A DNA stretch of 64,000 nucleotides from the NCBI GenBank assembly GCA_951812945.1, contig CATOTB010000001.1, positions 1 to 64,000 on the forward strand, written 5' to 3'. This document shows positions 17,159 through 27,039 of this stretch, in pieces. Below the pieces are notes generated by a model that saw only the letters and a list, made by a program, of their open reading frames with translations, searched no databases and was not told where the DNA came from. Position 1 is the stretch's first letter; every line of letters begins with the position of its first letter. This stretch comes from Candidatus Dadabacteria bacterium (lineage in GTDB: Bacteria; Desulfobacterota_D; UBA1144; Nemesobacterales; Nemesobacteraceae). The translations under genes and the position numbers were made by a program.

Positions 17159-17240
17159 TACCGTATGATTGAAGAGAGTCTCTTCCTGTCTTTTATCCGC
17201 CACTACCCATTTATTTGAAATTATAGAATTTGTTGCACAT

Positions 17241-17498
17241 TTAGGGGTCTAGTGGGGAGAAAACATTAAGTCCAATGAAAAGCAGGTTCAATAGAATATT
17301 TCCATCTGTATCCTCTGGTCCAGCGATAGAACACCCATTGTCATCATCATCGCAAACTTTTCTGTTATGGCAATGATAATCGCCAGTTTGATGATTTGTG
17401 TGGCATCCTGAAGAATCTGTTCCCCCGGAATGTGAGAAAGCAGGCTCGACAGAAACCAGCAAGAGCAGAAACATGACCGAGGCAATTAGTGTTTTCAT
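17241..17498 (-). CDS. Secreted YHYH-motif small protein
   Basis: A signal peptide (MKTLIASVMFLLLLVSVEPA) is followed by HSGGTDSSGCHTNHQTGDYH, the His/Cys-rich YHYH signature found in small exported proteins and next to nuclease domains. A strong AAGGAGG ribosome site precedes the ATG. A DDDDN acidic stretch lies after the motif. The motif suggests metal binding; the function is unknown. Confidence 0.75.
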   Translation of the reverse strand: MKTLIASVMFLLLLVSVEPAFSHSGGTDSSGCHTNHQTGDYHCHNRKVCDDDDNGCSIAGPEDTDGNILLNLLFIGLNVFSPLDP

Positions 17499-17753
17499 GA
17501 TAAATCCTCCTTGAGAAACCAGAGTTTTTATATCTGGATAAGTACTCTGGAAATAGTATTTTGAATCGGACTAGTCAGCCCTGAAATAGATCGCAACTAT
17601 AACCGAAACCTACATTTTTCTGCAAGGGGATATTTAGGTGGGGATATTCTACCAATCGCACGAATACATAAGGCTAATTGACAATGTATACGTCAATTTC
17701 GACAAGATTGCAGAGATTGTCTCTTGATAAGGCTTTAAAATCAGACTGAAAAC

Positions 17754-18905
17754 TTACAAGACTCCGGCCATCTCAATTATTCTCTCCACCCTCTTCTCCC
17801 ACGTGTACTCTGCCGCGTCGGAGCGGGCACTTTTCGAAATCCGTGCGCAAAGCTCTGAATCAGCAAGCACGAGGCCAAGCGCCCGAACAAACTCCCTCTC
17901 ATTATCAGGAGGAATAACAACTGAATTCTCTCCCGGCCTCAGTATCTCAAGAACCGACGGAACCCCGGTTGCAACAATGGGCTTCCCGGCAGCCATGTAC
18001 TCAAAAAGCTTAAGCGGAGAAGTAAACTTACCGGCCTCTGTCCCGTCCCTTATAGTTACCTCGGACGAATAGGGCATAACCAAAACATCCGAGGCGAGAA
18101 GGTAAGAGGGTACTTCCCGTTGTCGCACAAACCCCTCCATCCTGAAATTGGCCGCTCCCCCCTGTCTCGCCATCTCGCGCCAAAGCGCGTTGTCCCGTTC
18201 CCTGCCCCCGACGATGAGAAACTCAACCTCGGGCATCTGCGCCGCGGCACGCACCAAGATCTCAAGCCCCCTTCCCCTGTAAGTGTTTCCGCAGTAGCAC
18301 ACTATCTTTCTCTCGAGCGGAAGGCCGAGGCGCTCCCGGAGCGAGGAAATGTCGTGATCTCCCTCGAACGCCTCCCGTTCGAAGCCGTTCGGCGCCACTA
18401 TGGGGTTTCGCCCCGTCATCCCGAGGCAGAAGTATATGTCGTGTAGTCCCCGCGAGTTAAAGGATATCCCAAGCAGGTTCTTTGAGCGGGAAAAAGAACT
18501 TATTATTCTTTCGGCCACCCAGTTAACCGGAGGGTGGTGAGCGTCGTAGACCGTCGGAATCCCAAAAGCCTTAGTCGCAAACCAGGCGAAGATAAGGTCC
18601 CTGGTGAGCATGAGATCAAAATTTTCTTTTTTTCCACAAGCGTAGAGAGCGCTTAAAAAACCATGTAGCGGCCGCCTTGCCAGCCCGCTTGAAAGCGCAA
18701 TCGAAGTTACGCGAAAAGGAGTCTTGATGTCGTAATACGAAAAAAGCCTCTCCTTGTTAACCCGCCCCGGCAGGACGCACTCAACCTCGATTCCTAGATT
18801 GGCCATTGCCTGGCACATCTTGAGCATGTGAACGCCGCTTGCCCCTTCTGTAAAAAGCGGGTGGCTTCCTACGTAAAGTACCTTTAGTCTTTCGTGTTTT
18901 TTCAT
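17754..18905 (-). CDS. Family 4 glycosyltransferase (GT-B fold)
   Basis: This 383-residue glycosyltransferase would add sugars to a surface polysaccharide in the cytoplasm. The N-terminal Rossmann half begins VLYVGSHPLFTEGASGVHML. The C-terminal donor-binding half contains KIVCYCGNTYRGRG, the LLASDVLVMPYS segment and SPLKLFEYMAAGKPIVATG (the EX7E-like region). No membrane segment is seen. It is transcribed leftwards and alone. A dead copy of its last 65 codons lies at 13459-13659. Donor and acceptor cannot be told. Confidence 0.88.
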   Translation of the reverse strand: MKKHERLKVLYVGSHPLFTEGASGVHMLKMCQAMANLGIEVECVLPGRVNKERLFSYYDIKTPFRVTSIALSSGLARRPLHGFLSALYACGKKENFDLMLTRDLIFAWFATKAFGIPTVYDAHHPPVNWVAERIISSFSRSKNLLGISFNSRGLHDIYFCLGMTGRNPIVAPNGFEREAFEGDHDISSLRERLGLPLERKIVCYCGNTYRGRGLEILVRAAAQMPEVEFLIVGGRERDNALWREMARQGGAANFRMEGFVRQREVPSYLLASDVLVMPYSSEVTIRDGTEAGKFTSPLKLFEYMAAGKPIVATGVPSVLEILRPGENSVVIPPDNEREFVRALGLVLADSELCARISKSARSDAAEYTWEKRVERIIEMAGVL

Positions 18906-19194
18906 CTAGGCTTAAACTCTATTTCCCTCCGGCTTGAATCATAACCCTGACCAATCTTTGGAAGGATAACTTACTAGTAAAGCGGACATAGAAGACTTAC
19001 GATCAGGCACTCGGTTAGTTTACCTTTAGTGCAAGGGATTCATAAATGTCAGCCGATCTTAACCTCAGAGAACAGCATGAAACGTTGAGCACGGAACGGT
19101 AAGTCGTCGGAGTAAAAGAGCAGCCACCAACAAAAATTTTCACTTGATGATTGAGAAAGGAATTCGCCAAGCAACAAGGGTTCTAGGTAAAAGA

Positions 19195-19977
19195 TTATTC
19201 AGAGGAGTCAACAACCCTCAGAAAACTTGGCACGCGGTATTCCTTCTTCAAGAAACTGTCAGCCTGCTTCCTCGCCCTGAAAAGATCCATTGGACAGTCA
19301 ACGTCCATCCAGTAAAGCTCGCCTATATCGAGAGGCTTGATTTTATACCCCTTGTTTATAAGCCTGTGTATTGAGGAAATGTACCATTTCCCCTCGGCAC
19401 CGGGATTTCTCATCTCTTCCTCAACCGCTCTTTTGAGGAGTTCTACTCCAGTATCCCTGAACACTCTTATGCCGACCGATTCAGCGGAGGTCTCGGCGTT
19501 TGATATCTCCTTGCTGATCTTCGTAATCCTGCTGTCGTCAACAACAACTTTCATGTCTTCCCTCTCGTAGCGAGGCCTCTTCTTTATGGGAAGACAAATC
19601 TTCTCATCCCTTACCGAAAGCACCTTGTCCAAAACACCTATCTCGCAGACATCGTCTCCGTTCATAACCACTAGATCTTCATCGAATTCACTTCGGGCTA
19701 TCCAGAGAGACACGAGGCTGTTTGTGGATTGGTAGAAGGGATTGTAAAGGGTATTGATTCTCATCCCCAAGCCGTCATAGTTTCTCAGGAAATCCTCCAC
19801 TCTCTCAAAACCGAAACCCACGACGATCACTACTTCGTTTATGCCGCAGTCTCTTATAAGGTTTATCTGGTGCTCAAGTATGGATATGTTCCCAATATCA
19901 AGAAGACATTTGGGCTTGTCGTGAGTGTAAGGGTATAGCCTAGTTCCCCTACCCGCTGCAAGTATTATAGCTTTCAT
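19195..19977 (-). CDS. Sugar/phosphocholine nucleotidyltransferase, LicC-like
   Basis: This 260-residue nucleotidyltransferase opens with the signature MKAIILAAGRGTRLYPYTHD and KPKCLL, which binds the nucleoside triphosphate. VVMNGDDV is the metal-binding aspartate segment. The pattern QSTNSLVSLWIA, the WYISSIHRLINKG segment and a C-terminal YWMDVD match the LicC/phosphocholine cytidylyltransferase-like group rather than glucose-1-phosphate enzymes. It would activate a small headgroup or sugar for the surface polysaccharide. It is divergent from the permease gene at 20115. Confidence 0.85.
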   Translation of the reverse strand: MKAIILAAGRGTRLYPYTHDKPKCLLDIGNISILEHQINLIRDCGINEVVIVVGFGFERVEDFLRNYDGLGMRINTLYNPFYQSTNSLVSLWIARSEFDEDLVVMNGDDVCEIGVLDKVLSVRDEKICLPIKKRPRYEREDMKVVVDDSRITKISKEISNAETSAESVGIRVFRDTGVELLKRAVEEEMRNPGAEGKWYISSIHRLINKGYKIKPLDIGELYWMDVDCPMDLFRARKQADSFLKKEYRVPSFLRVVDSSE

Positions 19978-20114
19978 AAATCAGACCTCACAAAAAAAGC
20001 AACTTCTTGTTTCTCCAAAATTCTTAGCCTGCTAGTATAACCGCGCCGCAAACCATGTCATTATGTGTGTTAACAATGTTAGCGACCCAAGGGTAATTGG
20101 TTACAATTAGCTTC

Positions 20115-21329
20115 ATGAATCCACTGCTTTCAGTCGAAATTTCATACAGGGCCATAAAAAGCAACAAGGTGAGATCCTTTCTCACTACCCTAGGAATAAT
20201 CATAGGCATCGCAGCCGTGATTTCGCTTGTTTCTATAACCGGGGGGGCGAAAAACATGATAGAGGGACAACTGGCATCCCTCGGAGCCAACTCCCTCGCG
20301 GTAAAAAGTGGAAAAAGAACCAAGAGCGGAAAAACCCTTTTCGCAAGCAATCTGAAGCCGCTTACCGGCAACGATGTGGAAGCGATAGGAGACCTTGAGG
20401 CGGTAAAATATGTATCGGCCATATCCAACACGACCGCGAACGTGGTGTCGGGGAACAGGAATGTCTTCACGGCAGTAATAGGAACAGGAAAAGACTTCAT
20501 ATTCATAAACGACTGGTTTCCTGAGATGGGAACGTTTTTCAATGAGATTGACGTAAGGGAAGCGGCCCTCGTCTGCGTGCTGGGAAAAACCGTGAAGGAA
20601 AACCTGTTCGGAGGCCAAGACCCTATAGGAAAAAGCCTGAGAATCGGTAAATACACTTATAGGGTTATCGGGGTTATGTCTCCGATCGGACCCACTCCCA
20701 GTGGAAAAGACCAAGATGATATCGTTCTGCTTCCCTACACATCCGTTCAGAAGAGGCTTGTCGGAACCAGATCGCTTGACAGAATCACGATTTTCGTGGA
20801 CCCCGCCTACGATCTCACCCTCGCCCAAGGGGAAGTGGAAAAAGTTCTGCGAAGACAACACGGGATCAAAGACGAAATGGAAGACGATTTTTCCGTAAGA
20901 ACTCAGCAAACGCAGATAAAAACGATAAAAAACGTCTCGAGGATCCTTACCGTGCTTCTCGGAAGCATAGCGTCGATCTCGCTTGTTGTGGGGGGAATCG
21001 GGATAATGAACATAATGCTCGTCTCGGTAGGGGAGAGAACAAGGGAAATAGGAATCAGGCTCGCCGTCGGGGCCAAGGAGAAAAACATACTGATCCAGTT
21101 TTTAATTGAATCTGTACTTCTTTCCCTCGTAGGCGGCGCGATAGGGACAGCGGTAGGAATACTGATCTCAAAGGTCGCCTCAGCCCTCACCGGCTGGCCA
21201 ACCCAGATATCCCTGCTGGCAATACTGGTAGCTTTTCTGTTTTCGGCCCTTGTCGGGATAGTCTTCGGCATATACCCCGCCAAAAAAGCAGCGCAGCTAA
21301 ATCCCATAGAAGCTCTTAGATACGAGTAA
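20115..21329 (+). CDS. MacB-like ABC transporter permease (intact copy)
   Basis: This 404-residue permease has an N-terminal membrane anchor (SFLTTLGIIIGIAAVISLVS), a large MacB periplasmic core domain and a C-terminal FtsX domain with three membrane spans (IASISLVVGGIGIMNIMLV, then GERTREIGIRLAVGA). The ATG at 20115 is chosen; a TTG at 20097 is also in frame. Such permeases normally work with an ATPase and a membrane-fusion protein, yet neither is adjacent. A truncated second copy lies at 27517-28635, so the gene was duplicated and the polysaccharide genes lie between the copies. Confidence 0.9.
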   Translation: MNPLLSVEISYRAIKSNKVRSFLTTLGIIIGIAAVISLVSITGGAKNMIEGQLASLGANSLAVKSGKRTKSGKTLFASNLKPLTGNDVEAIGDLEAVKYVSAISNTTANVVSGNRNVFTAVIGTGKDFIFINDWFPEMGTFFNEIDVREAALVCVLGKTVKENLFGGQDPIGKSLRIGKYTYRVIGVMSPIGPTPSGKDQDDIVLLPYTSVQKRLVGTRSLDRITIFVDPAYDLTLAQGEVEKVLRRQHGIKDEMEDDFSVRTQQTQIKTIKNVSRILTVLLGSIASISLVVGGIGIMNIMLVSVGERTREIGIRLAVGAKEKNILIQFLIESVLLSLVGGAIGTAVGILISKVASALTGWPTQISLLAILVAFLFSALVGIVFGIYPAKKAAQLNPIEALRYE

Positions 21330-21331
21330 GC

Positions 21332-22039
21332 ATGAACAAAGGCAAGTTCACCGTTCTCTTGTTATTGCTGTTGTTTGACCTAATTCTTATTGTTTCCATC
21401 TCGATTTTCTCTGATAATCCCAAAGAATATTTCAAAGAATTCAATTTATTCACATGGATTTCCTTCATAAAGCTTTTGATAATTTCATACCTCAGCTGGA
21501 ACATTTACACGGAGAGGAAACCTCCCGGTGGAAATTTTAGCTTCAATAACGATCATTCAATCTGGTTCATTGTGGCTTGCGGATTTATTTTTTTAGCATT
21601 TGATGAATTGTTATCAATACATGAAAATGTGGACAAAGCGATTCATAAGATGCTCGACATGCCGGAAACAGGTCTTACAGACAGAATAGACGATGCGATA
21701 ATTCTTATTTACGCTACGCTTGGAATCGCGGTACTTTACTCATATAAGAATGAGTTAATAAAATTTGCGAAATCCATACCCTACTTAGCAGTGGGTTTCT
21801 TGTTTTTATTTCTCAGAATCTCGATTGATTTTATAACTAACAGAGATGATGTGATTCCTAAAATAATTTCAGATGAAATACTTGTTTCAAAATTAGCCAG
21901 AGTCCTGCCTGTAATTGAAGGAGGCTCCAAGTTGCTTGCTGAAACATTCTTTATCTTTGTCTTTTACTCGTGCTTTATGCAAGTGAAATCTTCAAAAGCT
22001 GAGGCACAAGAGCAAAGCATCAGAATTGCGGGGAAATAA
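21332..22039 (+). CDS. Multi-pass membrane protein of unknown function
   Basis: This 235-residue protein has about five hydrophobic spans, starting FTVLLLLLLFDLILIVSISI. A polar motif AFDELLSIHENVDKAIH at about residues 90-106, between spans, looks conserved and could bind metal or line a channel. It begins 2 bases after the permease stop and ends 3 bases before the broken glycosyltransferase, so it was part of an operon. I do not recognise the family. Confidence 0.75.
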   Translation: MNKGKFTVLLLLLLFDLILIVSISIFSDNPKEYFKEFNLFTWISFIKLLIISYLSWNIYTERKPPGGNFSFNNDHSIWFIVACGFIFLAFDELLSIHENVDKAIHKMLDMPETGLTDRIDDAIILIYATLGIAVLYSYKNELIKFAKSIPYLAVGFLFLFLRISIDFITNRDDVIPKIISDEILVSKLARVLPVIEGGSKLLAETFFIFVFYSCFMQVKSSKAEAQEQSIRIAGK

Positions 22040-22042
22040 TCA

Positions 22043-22423
22043 ATGAAAGTGATGGTTGTGGTTGAACGCATGGAGGTGGGTGGCGCGCAGAGACAGATTG
22101 CCTATATGGCAAACCATCTTTCCCGAAGAAATATAGAGGCTTCCTTGCTGGTGGTGAAAAAAAAGGAGAGATGATAGACAAAGATAGTTCCCGAAGTAGA
22201 AATAGTTTCATGCTTTAGGTTGGCATCAAGAATGCCTTTTTTGGGCGTCATTTTCCAAGTTTTGGCTATTATTCGGGCGGCAAGAAGCAAAAAGCCAAAT
22301 GTTATATATTGTCGTCTTATGGAATTTCCCGGAGCAGTTGCAGGGAAAATTCTTGGTATTCCCACGGTCGTTGCGGAGATAAACAATCCGCGCAAAAGTC
22401 TAGAAATAAAATATAAATTTTTG
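22043..22423 (+). pseudogene. Broken glycosyltransferase, 5' part (split by the IS1595-family element)
   Basis: The gene starts MKVMVVVERMEVGGAQRQIA, a typical family 4 glycosyltransferase N-terminus. It hits two adjacent in-frame stops (TGA TAG) after about 43 codons, then continues in the same frame (TKIVPEVEIVSCFRLASRMP, then CRLMEFPGAVAGKILGIP) to the insertion point. The nonsense codons and the insertion are separate lesions. Joining this part to 27322 with a single copy of the 8-base duplication restores the frame (KYKFLQLKKFYRM). Confidence 0.85.
22416..22423. repeat. Left target-site duplication AATTTTTG
   Basis: The eight bases AATTTTTG lie directly outside the left inverted repeat and recur exactly at 27314-27321. 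Eight bases is the duplication length known for IS1595-family elements. Confidence 0.9.
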
Positions 22424-22447
22424 GGGAATTATCCCTTTAAGTTGACA
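22424..22447. repeat. Left terminal inverted repeat of the IS1595-family element
   Basis: The 24 bases start GGGAATTATCCC and end TTGACA, and are the exact reverse complement of 27290-27313. The inner end supplies the -35 box of the transposase promoter. Confidence 0.95.
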
Positions 22448-22470
22448 AACTTGCTCTTTTCAGGTAATAT
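22442..22470 (+). promoter_or_regulatory. Promoter of transposase and restriction gene, -35 inside the inverted repeat
   Basis: TTGACA (22442-22447, the inner six bases of the repeat) and TAATAT (22465-22470) are 17 bases apart. An AGGGAGGAG ribosome site follows at 22484-22492 before the TTG start at 22499. Transposase binding to the repeat would cover the -35 box, suggesting autoregulation (inference). Confidence 0.6.
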
Positions 22471-22498
22471 TATCTCATAATCAAGGGAGGAGTTAAAG

Positions 22499-23443
22499 TT
22501 GTCCAGACCAAGCAGGTCAAAGAGAAAAAGGCTTAGCCTCTATGAATTCATGGAGCGTTTCGACACCGAGGAGAAGGCGATGGAATACTTCGAGAGTCGC
22601 CGGTGGAAGGGTGAAAGACATTGCCCTCGTTGCGGTTCCGTGGAGACTCGGGAAGCGAGTCATAAGACTATGCCTTACTGGTGTAAAGACTGTCGCAAAT
22701 ACTTCAGCGTCAAGACTGGCACTCCCTTGGAGAAAAGCCCTATCCCCTACCGTAAATGGCTGATGGCTATTTACCTGATGTCCACTTCCATTAAGGGAAT
22801 ATCCAGCACCAAGCTTGGAAACGACTTGGGTATAAAACAGAGTCATGCCTGGTTCCTTGCTCATCGTATCCGCCAAGGATGGGCTAATACCGCTTCTGAA
22901 CTCTTCGGAATGACGGTAGAGGTAGACGAGGTTTATATCGGCGGTAAAGAGAAGAACAAACACAACGACAAGAAGCTTAAAGAAGGACGGGGAGCGGTAG
23001 GCAAAGCTGCTGTGCTTGGAATCAAGGACAGGAAGGGCAAGAAGGTGAAAGCGTTAAAAATAGAGAGTACAAACGCTCAGACGCTCCACTGGATAATCCT
23101 TGAGAATGTCGCCAAGGGTTCAAAGGTCTATACGGATGAACACCGTAGCTATCTCGGCTTGGAGAAGAAGGGATATGAACACGGAACCGTCCATCATTCC
23201 GCTGGTGAATATGTAAAGGGCATGGTGCATACTAACGGCATAGAATCTTTCTGGGCACTATTGAAAAGAGGCTACTACGGCGTATATCACAAGATGTCCG
23301 TTAAGCACCTGCAAAGGTACATTGATGAGTTCTCCGGCAGGTACAATGTCCGTCAGATAGATACCATAGACCAGATAGACTCAACCATCCATGGCCTCAT
23401 GGGGGCAAAAAAACTGACTTACAAAAAGTTTGTTTCTGTGTAG
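22499..23443 (+). CDS. IS1595-family transposase
   Basis: This 314-residue transposase has an N-terminal zinc finger (CPRCGS then YWCKDC) and an ISXO2/IS1595-type catalytic core. Candidate catalytic residues lie in VEVDEVYIGG, VYTDEHRSYLG and HTNGIESFWALLKRG, where the family has a D-D-E/N/H set. The TTG start is chosen because AGGGAGGAG lies 7 bases upstream. The frame looks intact, so the element may be active. The restriction gene starts 5 bases after its stop. Confidence 0.93.
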   Translation: MSRPSRSKRKRLSLYEFMERFDTEEKAMEYFESRRWKGERHCPRCGSVETREASHKTMPYWCKDCRKYFSVKTGTPLEKSPIPYRKWLMAIYLMSTSIKGISSTKLGNDLGIKQSHAWFLAHRIRQGWANTASELFGMTVEVDEVYIGGKEKNKHNDKKLKEGRGAVGKAAVLGIKDRKGKKVKALKIESTNAQTLHWIILENVAKGSKVYTDEHRSYLGLEKKGYEHGTVHHSAGEYVKGMVHTNGIESFWALLKRGYYGVYHKMSVKHLQRYIDEFSGRYNVRQIDTIDQIDSTIHGLMGAKKLTYKKFVSV

Positions 23444-23448
23444 ACAAT

Positions 23449-26400
23449 ATGTTGGTTGCAAATCAAGAAAGCGTTCCTTCTTTTACAGCACAGTCGCTAA
23501 GGAAAAAGATTCTGAATGTGGCCCTGACTGCACCAGAATTCCGAACAATCCTAGATGAAGCAGCAGAAGAAATTCGGGACTTTGCGGCACGACCAGGAGC
23601 TACTGAAGCTACAGTTGAAGGAGTTTTTGAAAGTGTTCTATATGCACACCTCCGGACAATTGGACTAAAATTTCACCCAGAAAAAGAAGTTGGCATAGGC
23701 CTTAAGCGCCATCTTACTCGTGGCCGAATGGATAGTCGTTTGGGTGCTCTTGTCATAGAGTATAAGCGTCCGTCTTTACTGAAAACCCAAATACAGATTG
23801 AACGAGGACTTGACCAACTTAAGAACTATTTACGTGCTCTTAGCGAAGAATCTTCTATCACATATGTTGGTTTCCTCACAAACGGGTTACAGATTACTGA
23901 GGTTCGTGCATTAGATGGGGAAATTGTGGCTCAATCGGCTTTCGAAATAGTCAGCGGAAGCATTTTGTTGAGACTTACTCAACAGTTTATTGCTTTGGCA
24001 CACACAGCTTTAACACCTTCAAACCTAATACGTGACTTCTGTGGTTCAAATACAGAAGGAGTCCTTTTTCAGACAGCCCGAGTCTTAAATTCTATCCTCT
24101 CAAATCCTCAACCAAAGACGCAGATGTTAAGTGCAGAATGGAAAGAAATGTTTCGACTTGCACATGATGATCAATCACAGCAAAAGCGGATTGAAGATCG
24201 TAGAAAAGCACTTGCAAGTCTTTTTTCAATTGAAGTAACAGATGCTGAAATAGAGTATCAGGCCCTTTTTGCTATTAATACAGCATATGCAATTTTGCTG
24301 AAATTTATGGCATACAGGACTGTCTCTGATATTTATCTAGGTGAGACAGGCCACGATTATCGTTCACTTGCTAGGTCTGCCAACACTCCTTTACGTATCT
24401 TTTGTAGCACATTAGAGGATGGAGAAGTCTTCAGGAATCTCGGAATTATAAACTTATTGGAAGGAGATTTTTTCTCTTGGTATTGTGATCCAAATCAGTG
24501 GACAGCAGAACTTGCCGAATCGATTCGTACTATACTCACAACTCTTGCTAGATACGAGGAAGCCGAATATATCTTTGAAACTGATGAAGTACCTGATCTT
24601 TTTAGAGAGCTTTATCAGGCTGCAGTTCCACATGTAGTGCGAAGTAGCTTTGGTGAGTTCTATACTCCATTCTGGCTTGCTGAACATGTCTTAGAATCAG
24701 TGTTACCGAAGAGTGTATGGCGAGCCATTGATCCATGTTGTGGGTCAGGAACATTTGTCATTGCTGCTATTCACCGAATCCGAATGGAATGTGAGAACAG
24801 AGGGTTAAATGAAACAAAAACACTGCACGAAATCATTTCCCGTGTAGTTGCCATTGATTTAAACCCGCTTAGTGTTTTAACAACTCGGATCAACTATTTT
24901 ATTCATATAAGCAACTTGCTTGATGGGTCAGAGGATTCACTGGTGATTCCAGTCTTCCTAGGGGATGCAGCGACAATCCCTGATAGACTTACTGTTGGAG
25001 ATGTTGCCTGTCTAGGTTTGGAACTTAAAACACTTCAGATGCCTATTAAGGCTATATTGCCAACTTCGTTTGTTCGTAATACTTCAAGATTTATGCGTGT
25101 TATGGTGGAATATGAACAGTACGTTAAAGCTAAGAAAAAAAATAAGGCCAGATCAGTGTTGTTATCAGCTATACCGGAGGCTGACCGCACATTTCCTATT
25201 GGAAAAAAAATCGTAGAATTAACAGATCGATTAATTGACCTCGAACGAAGAGGATGGAATGGAATCTGGGCACGGATTTTATCAAATTTCCTCACAACAG
25301 CCTGCTTAGGACAATTTTCTGTCATTATAGGGAACCCCCCATGGATTGACTGGAAGAATCTTCCAGAAGGCTATCGGAATCGCATCAAGGACATGTGTAT
25401 TGAGAAAGGTTTGTTCTCAGGGGCAGGATTCACAGGCGGTATCAACCTTAATATTTGTGCACTTATTGCACATGTTACAATGACGAATTGGCTTAAGCCT
25501 AATGGTCGTCTTGCCTTTTTAATGCCACGAGAACTTGCGAACCAAGCGTCTTATGAGGGGTGGAGGCGACTCGGTGGAAAATGGACTTTCATAAGATTTT
25601 ATGATTGGTCTAATGCGGGTCATCCATTTGACCCCGTTAAAGAAGATTTTATGACTTTTGTTGTTGGGAAAGGGCCGAAAGATGAATACGATATAGTACC
25701 TGTCATCTATTTTAAGAGAAAAAAAGGTACTCAAAAGGCTTCAGAATGGAAAAATCTAGAAGTCGCAATGGACAACCTCATAACTACAAAAGGGGTAGCT
25801 GGCCAAGTTATTCCGACCAAAACCTCTTACACCTTCGCCCAGAATAAGACCGAGCTCGCAGAGTTTGGACTTGTAGCAGGTAAATGTGAATATACTGGAC
25901 GAGAGGGTATCGAGTTTTACCCTCAAGAACTTCAACTTTTTACATTTCACAAGATTGGTCCCCGCCCAGGAACTGTATGGCTTAAAAATTTCCAAACTCC
26001 AAAGTCAAAGTATAAAATTCCGCAACAGCGTGTGCTTTTGGAGACTAAATACCTTTTTCCTCTTGTGAAGGGACCGGAACTTGAACGTTTTAAGCACAAC
26101 TACAGTAGACTAATTGTAGCATTTCCTTACGAAGAGTCAGATCCAAGGCGACCTATTTCAAGTGAAATTCTTCGAAAACACTCCCCCTTGCTTTTAAAAC
26201 ACTACGAGAAATATCAAGAAATAATCAAGAAGCAAACAAAGTTTAGTGACAAAATTCGGGGAAAGGACCGAGGAGAATTCTATGGTTTAGCACGGACAGG
26301 ACTGTATAGTTTTGCCGATGTATATGTTGGATACCGCGACAATACAAAATGGGGTGCAGTGGTGGTAAGTAATGTAGAAATGCCCTGGGGAGAAAGAAAA

Positions 26401-26733
26401 CGATTCGTTTTTCAGAATCATGCGGTGTCAATGTGTGAAAGATCACAGGAACAAAGAGGAGGTCTTATAGGAGAAGATGAGGCTCACTTTATTTGCGCAA
26501 TTTTGAATACTCCAATTGTGGAACGATTCATAGAAGCAACTTCGGACAATCGTTCCTACAAAATACGACTACCAGTTTTCGTTCCGTTGTATAATCCTAG
26601 GAACAGAGAACATCTACAGTTGGTAGCCTTTTCTCGGGAAGCACACAATTTTCCAACCCAGCAAAATGATCTTAGAAAGAAGAGTGAAGGGGTCTATCTT
26701 AATCTCTGCAGGCGTGAATATAAAAAGAACTAG
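23449..26733 (+). CDS. Type IIG restriction endonuclease-methyltransferase
   Basis: This 1,094-residue bifunctional enzyme would methylate adenine and cleave unmethylated DNA. The nuclease core is near the N-terminus: MDSRLGALVIEYKR gives D95, E104 and K106 of a PD-(D/E)xK site. The methyltransferase follows: GEFYTPFWLAEHVL (about 402), SAM-binding DPCCGSGTF (about 428-436) and catalytic NPPW (about 629-632) of gamma-class N6-adenine enzymes. The C-terminal 400 residues are the likely specificity region. No separate methylase or S subunit is present. It reads from the transposase promoter. Composition is AT-rich against the flanks. Confidence 0.88.
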   Translation: MLVANQESVPSFTAQSLRKKILNVALTAPEFRTILDEAAEEIRDFAARPGATEATVEGVFESVLYAHLRTIGLKFHPEKEVGIGLKRHLTRGRMDSRLGALVIEYKRPSLLKTQIQIERGLDQLKNYLRALSEESSITYVGFLTNGLQITEVRALDGEIVAQSAFEIVSGSILLRLTQQFIALAHTALTPSNLIRDFCGSNTEGVLFQTARVLNSILSNPQPKTQMLSAEWKEMFRLAHDDQSQQKRIEDRRKALASLFSIEVTDAEIEYQALFAINTAYAILLKFMAYRTVSDIYLGETGHDYRSLARSANTPLRIFCSTLEDGEVFRNLGIINLLEGDFFSWYCDPNQWTAELAESIRTILTTLARYEEAEYIFETDEVPDLFRELYQAAVPHVVRSSFGEFYTPFWLAEHVLESVLPKSVWRAIDPCCGSGTFVIAAIHRIRMECENRGLNETKTLHEIISRVVAIDLNPLSVLTTRINYFIHISNLLDGSEDSLVIPVFLGDAATIPDRLTVGDVACLGLELKTLQMPIKAILPTSFVRNTSRFMRVMVEYEQYVKAKKKNKARSVLLSAIPEADRTFPIGKKIVELTDRLIDLERRGWNGIWARILSNFLTTACLGQFSVIIGNPPWIDWKNLPEGYRNRIKDMCIEKGLFSGAGFTGGINLNICALIAHVTMTNWLKPNGRLAFLMPRELANQASYEGWRRLGGKWTFIRFYDWSNAGHPFDPVKEDFMTFVVGKGPKDEYDIVPVIYFKRKKGTQKASEWKNLEVAMDNLITTKGVAGQVIPTKTSYTFAQNKTELAEFGLVAGKCEYTGREGIEFYPQELQLFTFHKIGPRPGTVWLKNFQTPKSKYKIPQQRVLLETKYLFPLVKGPELERFKHNYSRLIVAFPYEESDPRRPISSEILRKHSPLLLKHYEKYQEIIKKQTKFSDKIRGKDRGEFYGLARTGLYSFADVYVGYRDNTKWGAVVVSNVEMPWGERKRFVFQNHAVSMCERSQEQRGGLIGEDEAHFICAILNTPIVERFIEATSDNRSYKIRLPVFVPLYNPRNREHLQLVAFSREAHNFPTQQNDLRKKSEGVYLNLCRREYKKN

Positions 26734-26853
26734 GACAAATTGCGGATAGAATCGGAACAAAAAAGTGTGTTGGCTAGCAATAGCTTACTCTAAATCTTCG
26801 GATTTTTTGGTAAATCGTGTAATCTGCTCTCATGTAGAGGCTGGGTGTAATCA

Positions 26854-27006
26854 ATGCCAGACAACAAGACTACCAAGCAAATAGTTCCCGACATGAGTGA
26901 GTTCGAGATTGACGATGTAGTCTCAATACTCATGGGAAGCACACCAGACTCGGAAATTCAGATTGAATACGAGGATGAGAGTTCCGAGGAAGAATCCGAA
27001 AACTAA
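26854..27006 (+). CDS. Small acidic passenger protein (50 aa)
   Basis: The protein begins MPDNKTTKQIVPDMSEFEID and ends in an acidic tail (YEDESSEEESEN). It is inside the IS1595 element, 120 bases after the restriction gene and 33 bases before the next small gene. DNA-mimic and anti-restriction proteins can be this acidic, but no family is recognised. It is too short to be called from sequence alone; the clean frame and position support it. Confidence 0.55.
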   Translation: MPDNKTTKQIVPDMSEFEIDDVVSILMGSTPDSEIQIEYEDESSEEESEN

Positions 27007-27039
27007 CTACCTACAGACAACTTTAAAGGAGATTTTTTC

